The notes: a model not told the origin generated them from the letters alone. A DNA stretch of 64,000 bases from Hyphomicrobium sp. (GCA_017512425.1 JAFWGI010000002.1:171492-235491); one strand, 5' to 3'; counted from the first letter of the stretch, positions 1-10,374 are shown. Program-made: numbers and translations.

Positions 1-1298
<1,298 letters not shown>

Positions 1299-1931
1299 TC
1301 AGAGCAATCCAAGCGCCAGTTGAACAGGCTTAAACGACCGGCGATGCAGGGCGCAAACGCCAAGCTTCGTGATTGCCGCTTGATGTTCCGGCGTGCCGTA
1401 ACCTTTGTGGCGTTCAAAACCATAGCCCGGATAATCGCGCGCCATCGCCATCATGATGCGGTCGCGCGTAACCTTGGCGACGATCGAAGCTGCTGCGATC
1501 GACAAGCACTTCGCGTCGCCTTTGACGATCGTCCGCGTCGCGACTGCCATGCGCGGCGCTTTGTTGCCGTCGATCAGCACCAGGCGTGGCTGCGATTTCA
1601 GCGCGGCAACCGCTTCGCTCATCGCCCACAGCGTCGCGCCAAGAATGTTGTCACGGTCGATGCGGTCCAGTTCAGCAATGCCAACGCCGACGTCGGCAAC
1701 TTTCATGATGCGATTGTAGAGAAACGCGCGGCTGTCCTCGTCCATCGCCTTGCTGTCGTCGATGTTGTCGGGAATCCGCGCCGGATCGAGAATGACGGCC
1801 GCGGCAACGACAGGTCCGGCCCATGGCCCGCGGCCAGCTTCATCGACGCCGGCGATCGGCGTCATGCCGAGCTGCAACTCGGCAGCTTCCAGCTCGAACG
1901 TCGGTTTGATGCGCGAATCAGCAATCTTCAT
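1299..1931 (-). CDS. rnhB: Ribonuclease HII
   Basis: Endonuclease that cuts RNA in RNA-DNA hybrids and starts removal of misincorporated ribonucleotides. The 210-aa product has the usual family length. The motif GVDEAGRGPWAGP (D30 and E31 as first catalytic pair) and LIDGNKAP are the RNase HII signatures; a further conserved region with KVTRDR lies in the second half. The reading frame extends further upstream, but I chose ATG at 1931 because it begins a normal RNase HII N-terminus and leaves a 32-base gap to the upstream radical SAM gene; the upstream extension would overlap that gene's conserved end. It is probably cotranscribed with the radical SAM gene upstream and sits just before ccrM. 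Confidence 0.93.
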   Translation of the reverse strand: MKIADSRIKPTFELEAAELQLGMTPIAGVDEAGRGPWAGPVVAAAVILDPARIPDNIDDSKAMDEDSRAFLYNRIMKVADVGVGIAELDRIDRDNILGATLWAMSEAVAALKSQPRLVLIDGNKAPRMAVATRTIVKGDAKCLSIAAASIVAKVTRDRIMMAMARDYPGYGFERHKGYGTPEHQAAITKLGVCALHRRSFKPVQLALGLL

Positions 1932-1963
1932 GGTCCGCAGGATTACTGCGGCCGATGCGCCTG

Positions 1964-3100
1964 TCAAAAGAGCGCGAGCTGTTGTCCCCTGCTTGCAGGC
2001 CGCACAAACAAATCGGTCCGCGCCTTCAGACGCTCGCTTTCGAGACCGAGCCGCTTGCGTGCCAGTTTGAAGCGCGTCGCGATTTGCTCGGCATAGGGGC
2101 CGCTGCCGCGTTGTCTGAGGCCAAACTCGGCGACGTAATCCTTGCCGCCGTGCATCGATTGCAACAGGCCGATGACGCGTTTGGTGCGATCGGGAAATTC
2201 CTCCGCCAGCCACTCGCGAAACAGGTCTTTGATTTCGAGCGGCAGGCGCAACATGACGTAACCCGCATCGCGGGCGCCAGCGTCACGCGCGTTTTCAAGA
2301 ATGCCTTCGATCTCGTGATCGGTCAGACCTGGAATGACCGGTGCAACCATGACCGTCACCGGAATACCCGCCGCCGTCAGTTGCCGGATGGCGTCGAGGC
2401 GTCGCGATGGCGTTGCCGCGCGCGGCTCCATCGCGCGTGCGACATGGCGATCAAGCGACGTGACCGAAATCGCAACCTTCGCCAATCCTTCAGCCGCCAT
2501 CGGCGCGAGGATATCGATATCGCGTGTGACGAGCGCCGACTTGGTCACGATACCTACTGGGTGTTTCGCTTCGGCGAGCACTTCCAGAATACCGCGCGTA
2601 ATCCGCCGCTCGCGCTCGATCGGCTGATACGGATCTGTGTTCGCGCCAAGCGCGATCATCTGCGGCTGGTAGCGTGGCGCCGACAGCTCCGCGCGCAGCA
2701 GCTCGGCCGCATTCGATTTGGCATAGAGAATCGTTTCGAAATCGAGGCCAGCGGAGTGCCCGAGATAGCAATGCGTCGGCCGGGCGTAGCAATAGACGCA
2801 GCCGTGTTCGCATCCCCGGTATGGATTGATCGAGCGGTCGAACGAAATGTCGGGACTGTCGTTGCGGGCGATGATCGTGCGCGTTGCGTCCTCGCGCACT
2901 TCGGTCTTGAAGGCTTCGAGCGTGCCGAGGCTCTCCCAGCCGTCATCGGTGGCTTCGACCGCGTCGCGCTCAAAACGGCCGCTGGCGTTCGATCGTGCGC
3001 CGCGCCCACGCCGCCGGTCGGCCAGAACGACTTTGTGCGGCTGTGGCGGCTGCGGCTCAGCATCGTCGTCAAATGGAATGTCGATGTCGGCGTCGCCCAT
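1964..3100 (-). CDS. PA0069-family radical SAM protein
   Basis: 378-aa protein of the SplB-like radical SAM group named after Pseudomonas PA0069. After an acidic, then basic, low-complexity N-terminus (residues 1-60), the motif RGCEHGCVYCYARP gives C97-x3-C101-x2-C104, which binds the [4Fe-4S] cluster that cleaves S-adenosylmethionine. The TIM-barrel-like body follows, with GANTDPYQPIER, also typical of this family. The reaction and substrate are not known for the family; it is distant from spore photoproduct lyase and should not be called a photolyase. ATG at 3100 was preferred to one 30 bases upstream because the extra residues look unrelated. It is followed after 32 bases by rnhB. Confidence 0.85.
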   Translation of the reverse strand: MGDADIDIPFDDDAEPQPPQPHKVVLADRRRGRGARSNASGRFERDAVEATDDGWESLGTLEAFKTEVREDATRTIIARNDSPDISFDRSINPYRGCEHGCVYCYARPTHCYLGHSAGLDFETILYAKSNAAELLRAELSAPRYQPQMIALGANTDPYQPIERERRITRGILEVLAEAKHPVGIVTKSALVTRDIDILAPMAAEGLAKVAISVTSLDRHVARAMEPRAATPSRRLDAIRQLTAAGIPVTVMVAPVIPGLTDHEIEGILENARDAGARDAGYVMLRLPLEIKDLFREWLAEEFPDRTKRVIGLLQSMHGGKDYVAEFGLRQRGSGPYAEQIATRFKLARKRLGLESERLKARTDLFVRPASRGQQLALF

Positions 3101-3227
3101 ATCTCGAACGTACCACGCGCACAAGAACAAAGAAAGAACAATTCTGGGGCTATGCCAGCGCTCATATGCCTGTTGTGCAAAGCAGCAGGTTGTGACGAAC
3201 TACGCTCGATCAACACAGGATCGGGCC

Positions 3228-3935
3228 ATGATTTCTGTCATCATCCCAGCATTGAACGCCGAGCGTCATTTGCCCGCGACGTTGACCGCCTTGGTCCCGC
3301 CGGCCGTCACCGGCGTCGTCCGCGAGGTCATTGTCGTCGATGGCGGGTCGCATGATCGGACGCGGCAGATCGCAGAATTGTCGGGTGCCGATATCATCCT
3401 GTCGGAACCGGGCCGTGGCTCTCAGCTTGCGCAAGGGGCAGCCCGCGCGCGCTTCCCGTGGCTGCTGTTTCTGCACGCCGATACCGTGCTCGAAGACGGC
3501 TGGGAGCGTGAAACCGTCGATTTCATTCACCGCGTCGATGTCGGCGAACATCCGCGCGCGGCCGCGGCGTTCCGTTTCAAGATCGACGATAAAGGTCCGG
3601 CCCCGCGCGTCCTCGAAGCGATCGTGCGCGCACGATGCTCTCTTTTGAAAGTGCCGGACGGCGATCAAGGTCTGCTCGTGTCGCGGCGCCTGTTCGACGA
3701 AGTCGGCGGATACAAGGCCCTGCCGGTCATGGAGGACGTTGATATCGTCCGCCGCTTAGGCCGCAAACGCATCGCAATCCTGCGCGCCGACGCGACGATT
3801 TCCGCCGAGCGCTACCGCCGCGACGGGTACCTGTCGCGCATTCTGCGCAATCAGACGTGCCGGGCGATGTTCCATGCCGGCCTGCCGATCACGACGATCT
3901 CGCGTCTCTACGGCAACGCCAAACCGGCCGGTTGA
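3228..3935 (+). CDS. TIGR04283-type family 2 glycosyltransferase
   Basis: 235-aa GT-A fold glycosyltransferase. The N-terminus MISVIIPALNAERHLPATL and the VVDGGSHDRT segment form the nucleotide-sugar site. FLHADTVLEDGW contains the DxD-like metal site, and the late motif EDVDIVRRLGR is typical of the TIGR04283 subfamily. Members of that family are often annotated as arsenosugar-biosynthesis glycosyltransferases, but the acceptor here is unknown and no arsenic genes are nearby. ATG at 3228 was chosen because it starts directly at the conserved beta strand and has an AGGA-like ribosome site about 8 bases upstream; the frame is open further upstream, overlapping the divergent radical SAM gene. 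Divergently transcribed from that gene. Confidence 0.82.
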   Translation: MISVIIPALNAERHLPATLTALVPPAVTGVVREVIVVDGGSHDRTRQIAELSGADIILSEPGRGSQLAQGAARARFPWLLFLHADTVLEDGWERETVDFIHRVDVGEHPRAAAAFRFKIDDKGPAPRVLEAIVRARCSLLKVPDGDQGLLVSRRLFDEVGGYKALPVMEDVDIVRRLGRKRIAILRADATISAERYRRDGYLSRILRNQTCRAMFHAGLPITTISRLYGNAKPAG

Positions 3936-3944
3936 TTTCCTGCG

Positions 3945-4484
3945 TCAACCGTCGCCGTGCTCTTGCAGGCGCGGCATGATCTCGACGAGATTGCACGGCA
4001 AATGCCGGGCATCGAGCTGATACTGCAGAATGCCGTCCCACGCATCGCGGCACGCACCGGGCGATCCCGGCAAGCAGAAAATGTACGTGCCGCGCGCGAC
4101 GCCAGCGCACGCCCGCGACTGGATCGTCGATGTCGCGACCTTCTGATACGAGATCATGTGAAAAAGCGCCGAGAAGCCGTCCATCTCCTTCTCGAAGAGC
4201 GGGCGAATGGCTTCCGGCGTCACGTCACGGCCGGTGAAGCCGGTGCCTCCCGTCGTGATCACGCAATCGATTGCCGGATCGTCGATCCACTTTTCGACCT
4301 TCGCGCGGATTGCCATCAGGTCGTCTTTGACAAGCGCCCGTGCGCCGACCTCATGACCGGCTTTCGTGATTAGCTCGACGAGCAAATTGCCGCTTTTGTC
4401 TTCTTCGGCGGTGCGCGTGTCCGACATCGTCAGCAACGCGATGCGCACCGGAATGAAGACGCGGCTTTGATCGATACCAGGCAT
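3945..4484 (-). CDS. moaB: Molybdenum cofactor biosynthesis protein B
   Basis: 179-aa member of the MoaB/MogA family, which adenylylates molybdopterin before molybdenum insertion. The motif TTGGTGFTGRDVTPEA near residues 76-91 is the MPT-binding signature, and LPGSPGAC in the C-terminal third is also conserved. Length fits MoaB (about 170-180 aa) and not MoeA or CinA. It converges with the glycosyltransferase gene, with only nine bases between the two stops. mobA and mobB lie at 21-22 kb, so molybdenum cofactor genes are dispersed in this stretch. Confidence 0.9.
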   Translation of the reverse strand: MPGIDQSRVFIPVRIALLTMSDTRTAEEDKSGNLLVELITKAGHEVGARALVKDDLMAIRAKVEKWIDDPAIDCVITTGGTGFTGRDVTPEAIRPLFEKEMDGFSALFHMISYQKVATSTIQSRACAGVARGTYIFCLPGSPGACRDAWDGILQYQLDARHLPCNLVEIMPRLQEHGDG

Positions 4485-4571
4485 GTCGCATCATCCTCAC
4501 GTCGATTTGCACGACGCAAGGATGACCCGTACAGCGCGTTGCGTCCAGACCCGCTCGGTTCGAAGCTCGGA

Positions 4572-5084
4572 TCAGGCCGCCGCCAGCGACCCCTCGCGCG
4601 TTGCGCGCGCGGCCGAAACAGGCACGCAAACATCGGCGCGCGCCTTCGCGTCGTCGTGCCGGCGCGGATCGTCGAGATAAATCGTCACGATTGGGCGGCG
4701 ATCATCGACCTTAAGGTCGCGCGGTGCTGCAAAACCGCTGTGCAAATTTGCCAGCGAGTTGCGCAGCAGATCGTAGCTCGCGACGTGGCGCGTGCGGGCG
4801 TAGGGGCCACCCGGCAACGTAATCAGTCCGAGCTCCCGCAGCGCGCGCTCGTCGATCAGCGGCGACGTTTCAATGCAGGCGTCATAGCGGCAGTTGTCGG
4901 CGCCAACGCGAAGAGGATTATCGCGCGCCAGTCCATAGGCACGGCCGGCCGGTGCACCCGTGCCGCACTTCGCGTACCATGCAAAGAGTTTCGACCACGC
5001 CTCCGGAATCGTAGCGTCGTACGGTCCCGTGAGCCGCAAATAAACCAGGCGTGTAGGTCGCAAATAAACGAGGCCGCTACTCAT
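4572..5084 (-). CDS. GyrI-like/AraC effector-binding domain protein
   Basis: 170-aa stand-alone GyrI-like (SRPBCC-related small-molecule-binding) protein. The segment VYLRLTGPYDATIPEAW matches the family pattern of R-x-TGPY followed by a Trp-containing helix, and the middle CRYDACIE is typical (normally D-x-C-x-V). In other bacteria this fold either binds drugs as an effector domain or inhibits gyrase; which applies here is unknown. ATG at 5084 is preferred, but an in-frame start at 5123 is possible because neither ribosome site is strong. The N-terminus holds a short internal duplication, LVYLRPTR then LVYLRLTG, visible as an imperfect tandem DNA repeat at about 5034-5077. Confidence 0.7.
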   Translation of the reverse strand: MSSGLVYLRPTRLVYLRLTGPYDATIPEAWSKLFAWYAKCGTGAPAGRAYGLARDNPLRVGADNCRYDACIETSPLIDERALRELGLITLPGGPYARTRHVASYDLLRNSLANLHSGFAAPRDLKVDDRRPIVTIYLDDPRRHDDAKARADVCVPVSAARATREGSLAAA

Positions 5085-5248
5085 GTCTGAAAATTCTCTT
5101 CCGCATTTGTCGAAACTCAACATGATGCGAACCTACGCCGCCGAATGCGATCGAACTTTTAAGCGGGTCTCTAAAATTGTAAGAACATGCCGATCAAAGG
5201 CCGTATGACGCCGACTGATCGCTCAGACGGTAAAAAAAATTGTAAGCG

Positions 5249-6127
5249 TCATCCTTTCAGCCGCGTTTGGATTTGCAGAAGATCGTGCCACGCCAGTTGT
5301 TTCGCGGCTGGCGTGCGCAGCAAATACGCAGGATGCAATGTCGCGATGGCCGGCAACTTTAAGTTGCCGATCGTGATCTCGCGCCACTTTCCGCGCAATC
5401 GCATGATGCCTTCGGCGACGCTGAAAACCTCTTTGGCGGCCGATCCGCCGAGCGCGACGATGAACTCCGGCTTCACCAATTCAATCTGTCGTTCCAGGAA
5501 CGGCCGGCATGCAAGTGCTTCTTGCGGCGTCGGCGTGCGGTTACCGGGCGGCCGCCAATAGACGACATTGGTAATGTGAACATCGCCTTCACCAAGTCCG
5601 ATGGCTGCGAGCATTCTGTCGAGCAACTGACCGGCACGGCCGACGAACGGCTTACCGGCGATATCTTCGTCCCGGCCCGGTGCCTCGCCGATCAGCATCA
5701 GTCGCGCCTGCGCCGCGCCGCGATAGAAGCAGAGGTTGCTCGCCGTCGCTTTGAGACTACAGCCGTCGAACGCCGCGAGCGCCGCCTGCAACGCGTCGAG
5801 CGACGTTGCCGATCGCGCGGCACGGCGCGCATCGGTTTCGGCTTCGCTCGGCGCCAGCGGGGTCTGCGGGCGTGGCCGCACATCGGCGCGCGCTGGTTCA
5901 GGTCTCTGTGCCGGCAGCAGCGGCGACGGCTGTGTTTCCGGCTGCCGATACTCGCCCCGCGCACCGTCGGACGCCGGCCGATCCGGCCATGCAAAGCCCT
6001 GCCCGGGCGCCGATGGTCCGCGCGCCAGCCAATCGACCGGTTCTGGATCGAGCGCCGCGTCGACACCCATCGATCGATACCAATCGAGCAGGCCGAGCAC
6101 TTCTGAAATATCACGCGTCTCTGTCAT
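5249..6127 (-). CDS. Uracil-DNA glycosylase, family 4-like
   Basis: 292-aa base-excision repair enzyme. Residues 1-105 are a variable Pro/Ala/Arg-rich extension. The catalytic domain begins near residue 115 with motif 1 GEAPGRDEDIAGKPFVGRAG (147-166) and ends with motif 2 HPAYLLR (265-271), both characteristic of family 4. PPGNRTPTPQE follows the expected order. Only three cysteines are present (C123, C133, C207); family 4 enzymes normally use four for an iron-sulfur cluster, and the first CxxC pair reads C-S-L-K here. ATG at 6127 was chosen over an upstream one at 6208 because homologous sequence appears to begin there. It is divergent from the ETF-QO gene. Confidence 0.88.
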   Translation of the reverse strand: MTETRDISEVLGLLDWYRSMGVDAALDPEPVDWLARGPSAPGQGFAWPDRPASDGARGEYRQPETQPSPLLPAQRPEPARADVRPRPQTPLAPSEAETDARRAARSATSLDALQAALAAFDGCSLKATASNLCFYRGAAQARLMLIGEAPGRDEDIAGKPFVGRAGQLLDRMLAAIGLGEGDVHITNVVYWRPPGNRTPTPQEALACRPFLERQIELVKPEFIVALGGSAAKEVFSVAEGIMRLRGKWREITIGNLKLPAIATLHPAYLLRTPAAKQLAWHDLLQIQTRLKG

Positions 6128-6284
6128 CGGCGGCGACACTAGGCAACTCTCGCTCGATTTGCACGTTTTGCGTCCGATCGCCGTGTCGAACGCCATCTCA
6201 AGCGGCAAACCGGCGTCTTGACGGGTGGGCGCCTGCCACCTAATCCGAAATTAGAACTCAGCCGCTGAAATCTTGAGGTTTTGA

Positions 6285-7967
6285 ATGGCAACGAACGCCG
6301 CCGAATTGCCGCCGCGGGAAGCAATGGACTTCGACGTCGTCATCGTCGGTGCGGGGCCATCGGGGTTATCGGCTGCGATCCGCCTCAAGCAGCTGGCTGC
6401 GGAAGCCGGTTCTGAAATCTCTGTCGTCGTCCTCGAAAAGGGGTCGGAAGTCGGCGCGCACATTTTATCTGGCGCTGTTATCGATCCGATCGGCCTGAAC
6501 CGGCTGATCCCCGACTGGAAGGACAAAGGCGCGCCGATCGACACCGAAGTGACCGACGACGTGTTTCTCGTGCTCGGTCCCGAAGGCGACATGAAGCTGC
6601 CGAACTGGCCGATGCCGCCGTTGATGAAAAATCATGGCAACTACATCGTCAGCCTCGGCGCGGTGTGCAAATGGCTCGGCGAGCAGGCGACAGAACTTGG
6701 CGTCGAAATCTACCCGGGCTTTGCCGCAAGCGAAGTCCTTTATGATGAAAAGGGCGCCGTCGTCGGTGTTGCGACCGGCGACATGGGTGTCAGCCGCGAA
6801 GGCGAACCCCTCGACAGCTTCGTGCGCGGCATGGAATTGCGCGGCAAATACACGCTGATCTGTGAAGGCGCGCGCGGATCACTCTCGAAACAGCTCATCA
6901 AGAGATTCGATCTCGCCAAAGGGCACGAGCCGCAAAAGTACGGCATCGGCCTCAAGGAGCTTTGGCAGGTCAAAGCCGAGAAGCATCAGCGCGGCCTCGT
7001 GCAGCACTCCTTCGGCTGGCCGCTTGGCAATTCGGTCGGCGGCGGCTCGTTCCTCTATCACTATGGCGACAACCTCGTCTCCGTTGGCTTCGTCGTGCAC
7101 TTGAACTACGAAAACCCGTATCTGTCGCCGTATGACGAGTTCCAGCGCTTCAAGACCCATCCGCGCATCCGCGATGTCTTCGAGGGCGGCAAGCGTATCG
7201 GATACGGCGCCCGCGCCATCACCGAAGGCGGCTGGCAATCGATGCCCGATTTGACGTTCCCAGGCGGCGCGCTGCTCGGTTGCGCGGCAGGCATGGTCAA
7301 TCTTCCGCGCATCAAGGGTAGCCACAACGCGATGCTGTCGGGTATCGCCGCCGCCGAAGCCGCGTTCGCAGCGATCGGCGACGGCCGTTCGCACGACAGG
7401 CTGCCTGACTACGAGGCAACGGTCCGCGACGGCGAGATCGGCCTCGATCTCCGGCAAGTGCGCAACATGAAGCCGTACTGGTCACGGTTCGGCACGGCGG
7501 CCGGTGTCGCGCTCGGCGGCGTCGATCTGTGGCTCAACACGCTACTGCCGTCGATTGGCCTCGGCTACACGCTGAAGCACGGCAAGACCGATGCCGAGGC
7601 GACCGGCAAGGCCCGCAAGTTCAAGCCGATCGATTATCCGCGTCCCGACGGCAAGCTGACCTTTGACAAGCTGACCAACGTGTCCTTCTCGGCGACCAAT
7701 CACGAAGAAAATCAGCCCGTGCATTTGGTGCTGACCGATCCGGACATCCCGATCGACGTCAACTTGCCGGTCTATGCCGAACCGGCGCAGCGCTACTGCC
7801 CGGCTGGCGTCTATGAGATCGTTCGCGACAGCAACAACCATCCGCGGTTCCAGATCAACGCGCAGAACTGCGTCCACTGCAAAACCTGCGATATCAAAGA
7901 CCCGAGCCAAAACATCACCTGGGTTTGCCCCGAAGGCGGCGGCGGCCCGAATTACTCTGGGATGTAG
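6285..7967 (+). CDS. Electron transfer flavoprotein-ubiquinone oxidoreductase
   Basis: 560-aa inner-membrane-associated flavoprotein that passes electrons from ETF (fed by acyl-CoA, dimethylglycine and similar dehydrogenases) to ubiquinone. The N-terminal FAD motif VVIVGAGPSGLSAA is at about residues 13-26. The C-terminus carries the [4Fe-4S] cysteines in RYCPAGVYE, NCVHCKTCDI and WVCPEGG, and ends GGGPNYSGM as in most family members. Length matches the family (about 550-560 aa). A GAGG ribosome site lies 7 bases before ATG 6285. The 3' end of the gene is odd: its last 30 or so bases recur twice downstream (8010-8042 and 8108-8137). Confidence 0.96.
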   Translation: MATNAAELPPREAMDFDVVIVGAGPSGLSAAIRLKQLAAEAGSEISVVVLEKGSEVGAHILSGAVIDPIGLNRLIPDWKDKGAPIDTEVTDDVFLVLGPEGDMKLPNWPMPPLMKNHGNYIVSLGAVCKWLGEQATELGVEIYPGFAASEVLYDEKGAVVGVATGDMGVSREGEPLDSFVRGMELRGKYTLICEGARGSLSKQLIKRFDLAKGHEPQKYGIGLKELWQVKAEKHQRGLVQHSFGWPLGNSVGGGSFLYHYGDNLVSVGFVVHLNYENPYLSPYDEFQRFKTHPRIRDVFEGGKRIGYGARAITEGGWQSMPDLTFPGGALLGCAAGMVNLPRIKGSHNAMLSGIAAAEAAFAAIGDGRSHDRLPDYEATVRDGEIGLDLRQVRNMKPYWSRFGTAAGVALGGVDLWLNTLLPSIGLGYTLKHGKTDAEATGKARKFKPIDYPRPDGKLTFDKLTNVSFSATNHEENQPVHLVLTDPDIPIDVNLPVYAEPAQRYCPAGVYEIVRDSNNHPRFQINAQNCVHCKTCDIKDPSQNITWVCPEGGGGPNYSGM

Positions 7968-8222
7968 ACAAAGGACTTGGCGCCGCCGACGCCTTCAAAA
8001 TAATGAGCAGGCGGCGGGGGCCCGAATTACTCTGGGATGTGAGCCGCCTTCTCGCCGCTTGCGGCCGGCTCCGCGCCAGCGGAGTCGCAAGCGGCCACGC
8101 AAAACTTCGGCGGCGGCCCGAATTACTCGGGCATGTGAGCCGCCGCCTTCTTGGCAGCTTGCGGCCGGCTCCGTGCGACTCCTTAGAAGTCCCCTCTTGG
8201 GGACAGCGTCGCAAGCGGCCAT
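7935..8222 (+). repeat. Triplicated 3' tail of the ETF-QO gene with palindromes
   Basis: The end of the ETF-QO gene (7935-7967, coding GGGPNYSGM-stop) reappears at 8010-8042 and 8108-8137 with one to a few changes; copy 3 still reads as the last nine codons and a stop. Copies 2 and 3 are each followed by a related palindromic block sharing GCTTGCGGCCGGCTCCG on the left and GTCGCAAGCGGCCA on the right. The first pairs CCGCTTGCG (8055-8063) with CGCAAGCGG (8086-8094) around an inner CTCCG/CGGAG stem. The second pairs GCTTGCG (8157-8163) with CGCAAGC (8210-8216) around an inner GTCCCC/GGGGAC hairpin. This looks like repeated insertion or duplication of a small palindromic element at a gene end. 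Confidence 0.8.
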
Positions 8223-8544
8223 GAAAAACGGCAATGGTGAACGTAAACTTTAGCATCATGCCGATTACAGCCACGCCGCCGTCCGACCCGTACAGTTCCG
8301 TAGCTGTGGACAAATACCGCACGCCGTTGCGACGCGTTCGAACGGCAGCATTTACGGCAGATCAGACACTTGGTTATTGGCCGCGTGACGACAATGCACA
8401 GCGTGGTTGCCTTGCATTCCTCTATATTGCCGTCGCTTGCCGGTTTTTAATGGAAAGCGTGTCGCCAACCGCGCAATTTGTTTGCTAGGGTTGCAGCGAA
8501 CCACCCCCTCGGCTGATAGACGGCAATTACAAGGAACGCACGGG
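8223..8544. other. Intergenic region before the TPR gene
   Basis: 322 bases after the palindromic repeats and before the TPR gene. Short open frames run through it but none has family features. An AAGGAA ribosome site for the TPR gene lies at 8531-8536. The AT-richer stretch around 8430-8490 probably holds the promoter, but I see no consensus elements clear enough to place. Confidence 0.4.
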
Positions 8545-10374
8545 ATGCGCGCAAAGTTTGCTCGGCTGGCGTCTGTGACTTTGGGCATTGTCGGTCTTGC
8601 GGCCGTTAGCCTGATCGTACAGACACCGGCCAGATCTGCCGACGATGTGACTTCGAGTGACGTTTCCGAAACGCGCTCGTTGCTTGGCAACTACCTCGCC
8701 GGACGGTTTGCGCGTGCTCAGCAAGACACCGAACACGCGGCGGCATTCTACGGGCAGGCGTTGTCCAGCGATCCGACGAATGAAGTTTTGTTGGAACAGG
8801 CGTTTCAAATGGAAACGCTTGCCGGAAATTGGGTGAAGGCTCTGCCGCTCGCCGAAAAACTCGCCGCAACGCAGCCGACGCATCGCATGTCGCATTTCCT
8901 GCTTGGCGTCGCAGCTTTCAAGACAGGCAATTACGATAAAGCCGACGCGCATTTCAAAGCCGCGTCCGAAAACCCGATCGGGGAATTGACGGCCGCCGTT
9001 GCCCGCGGCTGGACCAAACTTGCCGCTGGCGACAAGGCTGGCGCGCTCGCAAGCGTCGATCTGCCGAAGCAGCCGGAGTGGGCGCAGTTCTATTTGCGCT
9101 ATCATCGTGCGCTCATGGCCGATATCGCAGGCCGTAAGGCCGACGCGCGCGCGGCTTACGAAAAAATGTTCCGACAGGACAGCCGTACGTTGCGCACGTC
9201 GCTCGCCTATTCGCAGCACGCCGCCCACTACGGTGATATCAAGCTCGCCAAGCAGGTGCTGAAAGATCAGCTGGATCGTGTGCAAGGCGAACCGCATCCG
9301 TTGGCGAAAGATCTCTATTCCCGGCTCGATAGCAATCAGAAGATGCCGCTTCTGATCACGACGCCGGCCGAAGGGCTTGCCGAAGTCTTCTACGGTCTTG
9401 GCGAAGCCTTGACCGGCGAAGGCGGTGTCAGTCTCGGAACGCTCTATCTGCAGTTGGCCCTCTACACGAAGCCCGATCATGCGTTCGCGTTGGCCGCTCT
9501 TGCGAGCGCGCAGGAAACGGCGCGCAAATACGATGACGCTATTCAAACCTACGACAAAATTCCGGCGGGCAGCGCGCTGCAAAGCGCGATCGATATTCGC
9601 AAGGCCTTCAATCTCAATTCGCTTGACCGGTCCGACGAAGCCAAAGCGCTGCTCGAAGATCTTGCGAAGAAAGATCCAAAGGACATCCGTCCGCTTGAGG
9701 CGCTGGGCAATATCGCTCGCGCTCGCAAGGAATACGCCGACGCCGTTGGCTATTTCACGCGCGCTCTGGACCTGATCGGCAAGCCTGATCAGCGCCACTG
9801 GAGCTATCTCTATGCGCGTGGCACCGCTTACGAGCGCATGAAGAATTGGCCGGCTGCCGAAACCGATCTCAAAAGAGCGCTCGCGCTCGCGCCGGATCAA
9901 CCGCTGATCCTGAACTACCTTGGCTATTCCTGGATTGATCAGGGCCGCAACCTGAAAGAGGGCATGAAGCTGATCGAAAAGGCCGTCCAGTTGAAGCCCG
10001 ATGATGGCTACATCGTCGATAGTCTCGGCTGGGCGCACTACAAGCAGGGGAACTACAAGGATGCCGTCAAATTCTTGGAGCGCGCCGTCGAGATCAAGCC
10101 GGAAGACCCGACGCTGAACGATCACCTCGGCGATGCCTTCTGGCAGGTTGGCCGCGAGCGCGAAGCCCGCTTCCAGTGGGGGCAGGCGCTGTCGCTCAAC
10201 CCCGAGCCGGAAGACCTCGCGAAGATCAAAGCCAAGTTTGAAGGCGGTCTGCCGCCGAAAGCGGAAGTCAAGCGCGCGCCGAAGAACCGCCAGGTTCAGC
10301 GATATGAACCGACGCGCCGCCGCAGCGAAAACCATTACAACGGTCCGCAGCTTCAGCCGCAGGCCGTGGAGTAG
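8545..10374 (+). CDS. Exported tetratricopeptide-repeat protein
   Basis: 609-aa protein with a signal peptide (basic MRAKFARL, then a hydrophobic stretch to about residue 27 and a predicted cut after TPARSA) and multiple TPR motifs through most of the length. Clear TPR units occur near residues 45-75, 110-140, and especially 390-540, where AEKAVQLKPDDG-type and LERAVEIKPEDP-type helices repeat. The last 50 residues are basic and low-complexity. The protein probably acts as a periplasmic or membrane-associated scaffold; the partner is unknown. ATG at 8545 has an AAGGAA ribosome site and directly starts the signal peptide; the frame is open upstream without conserved content. A hairpin terminator follows. 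Confidence 0.85.
   Translation: MRAKFARLASVTLGIVGLAAVSLIVQTPARSADDVTSSDVSETRSLLGNYLAGRFARAQQDTEHAAAFYGQALSSDPTNEVLLEQAFQMETLAGNWVKALPLAEKLAATQPTHRMSHFLLGVAAFKTGNYDKADAHFKAASENPIGELTAAVARGWTKLAAGDKAGALASVDLPKQPEWAQFYLRYHRALMADIAGRKADARAAYEKMFRQDSRTLRTSLAYSQHAAHYGDIKLAKQVLKDQLDRVQGEPHPLAKDLYSRLDSNQKMPLLITTPAEGLAEVFYGLGEALTGEGGVSLGTLYLQLALYTKPDHAFALAALASAQETARKYDDAIQTYDKIPAGSALQSAIDIRKAFNLNSLDRSDEAKALLEDLAKKDPKDIRPLEALGNIARARKEYADAVGYFTRALDLIGKPDQRHWSYLYARGTAYERMKNWPAAETDLKRALALAPDQPLILNYLGYSWIDQGRNLKEGMKLIEKAVQLKPDDGYIVDSLGWAHYKQGNYKDAVKFLERAVEIKPEDPTLNDHLGDAFWQVGREREARFQWGQALSLNPEPEDLAKIKAKFEGGLPPKAEVKRAPKNRQVQRYEPTRRRSENHYNGPQLQPQAVE

Noticed and set aside
1955..3355. 466-codon plus-strand frame over the radical SAM gene
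   Set aside because: Opposite-strand radical SAM motif and N-terminus are clear; the plus frame is Arg/Ala-rich without a family.
8234..8488. 84-codon plus-strand gene after the repeats
   Set aside because: No family features, no good ribosome site, and lies in the likely promoter region of the TPR gene.
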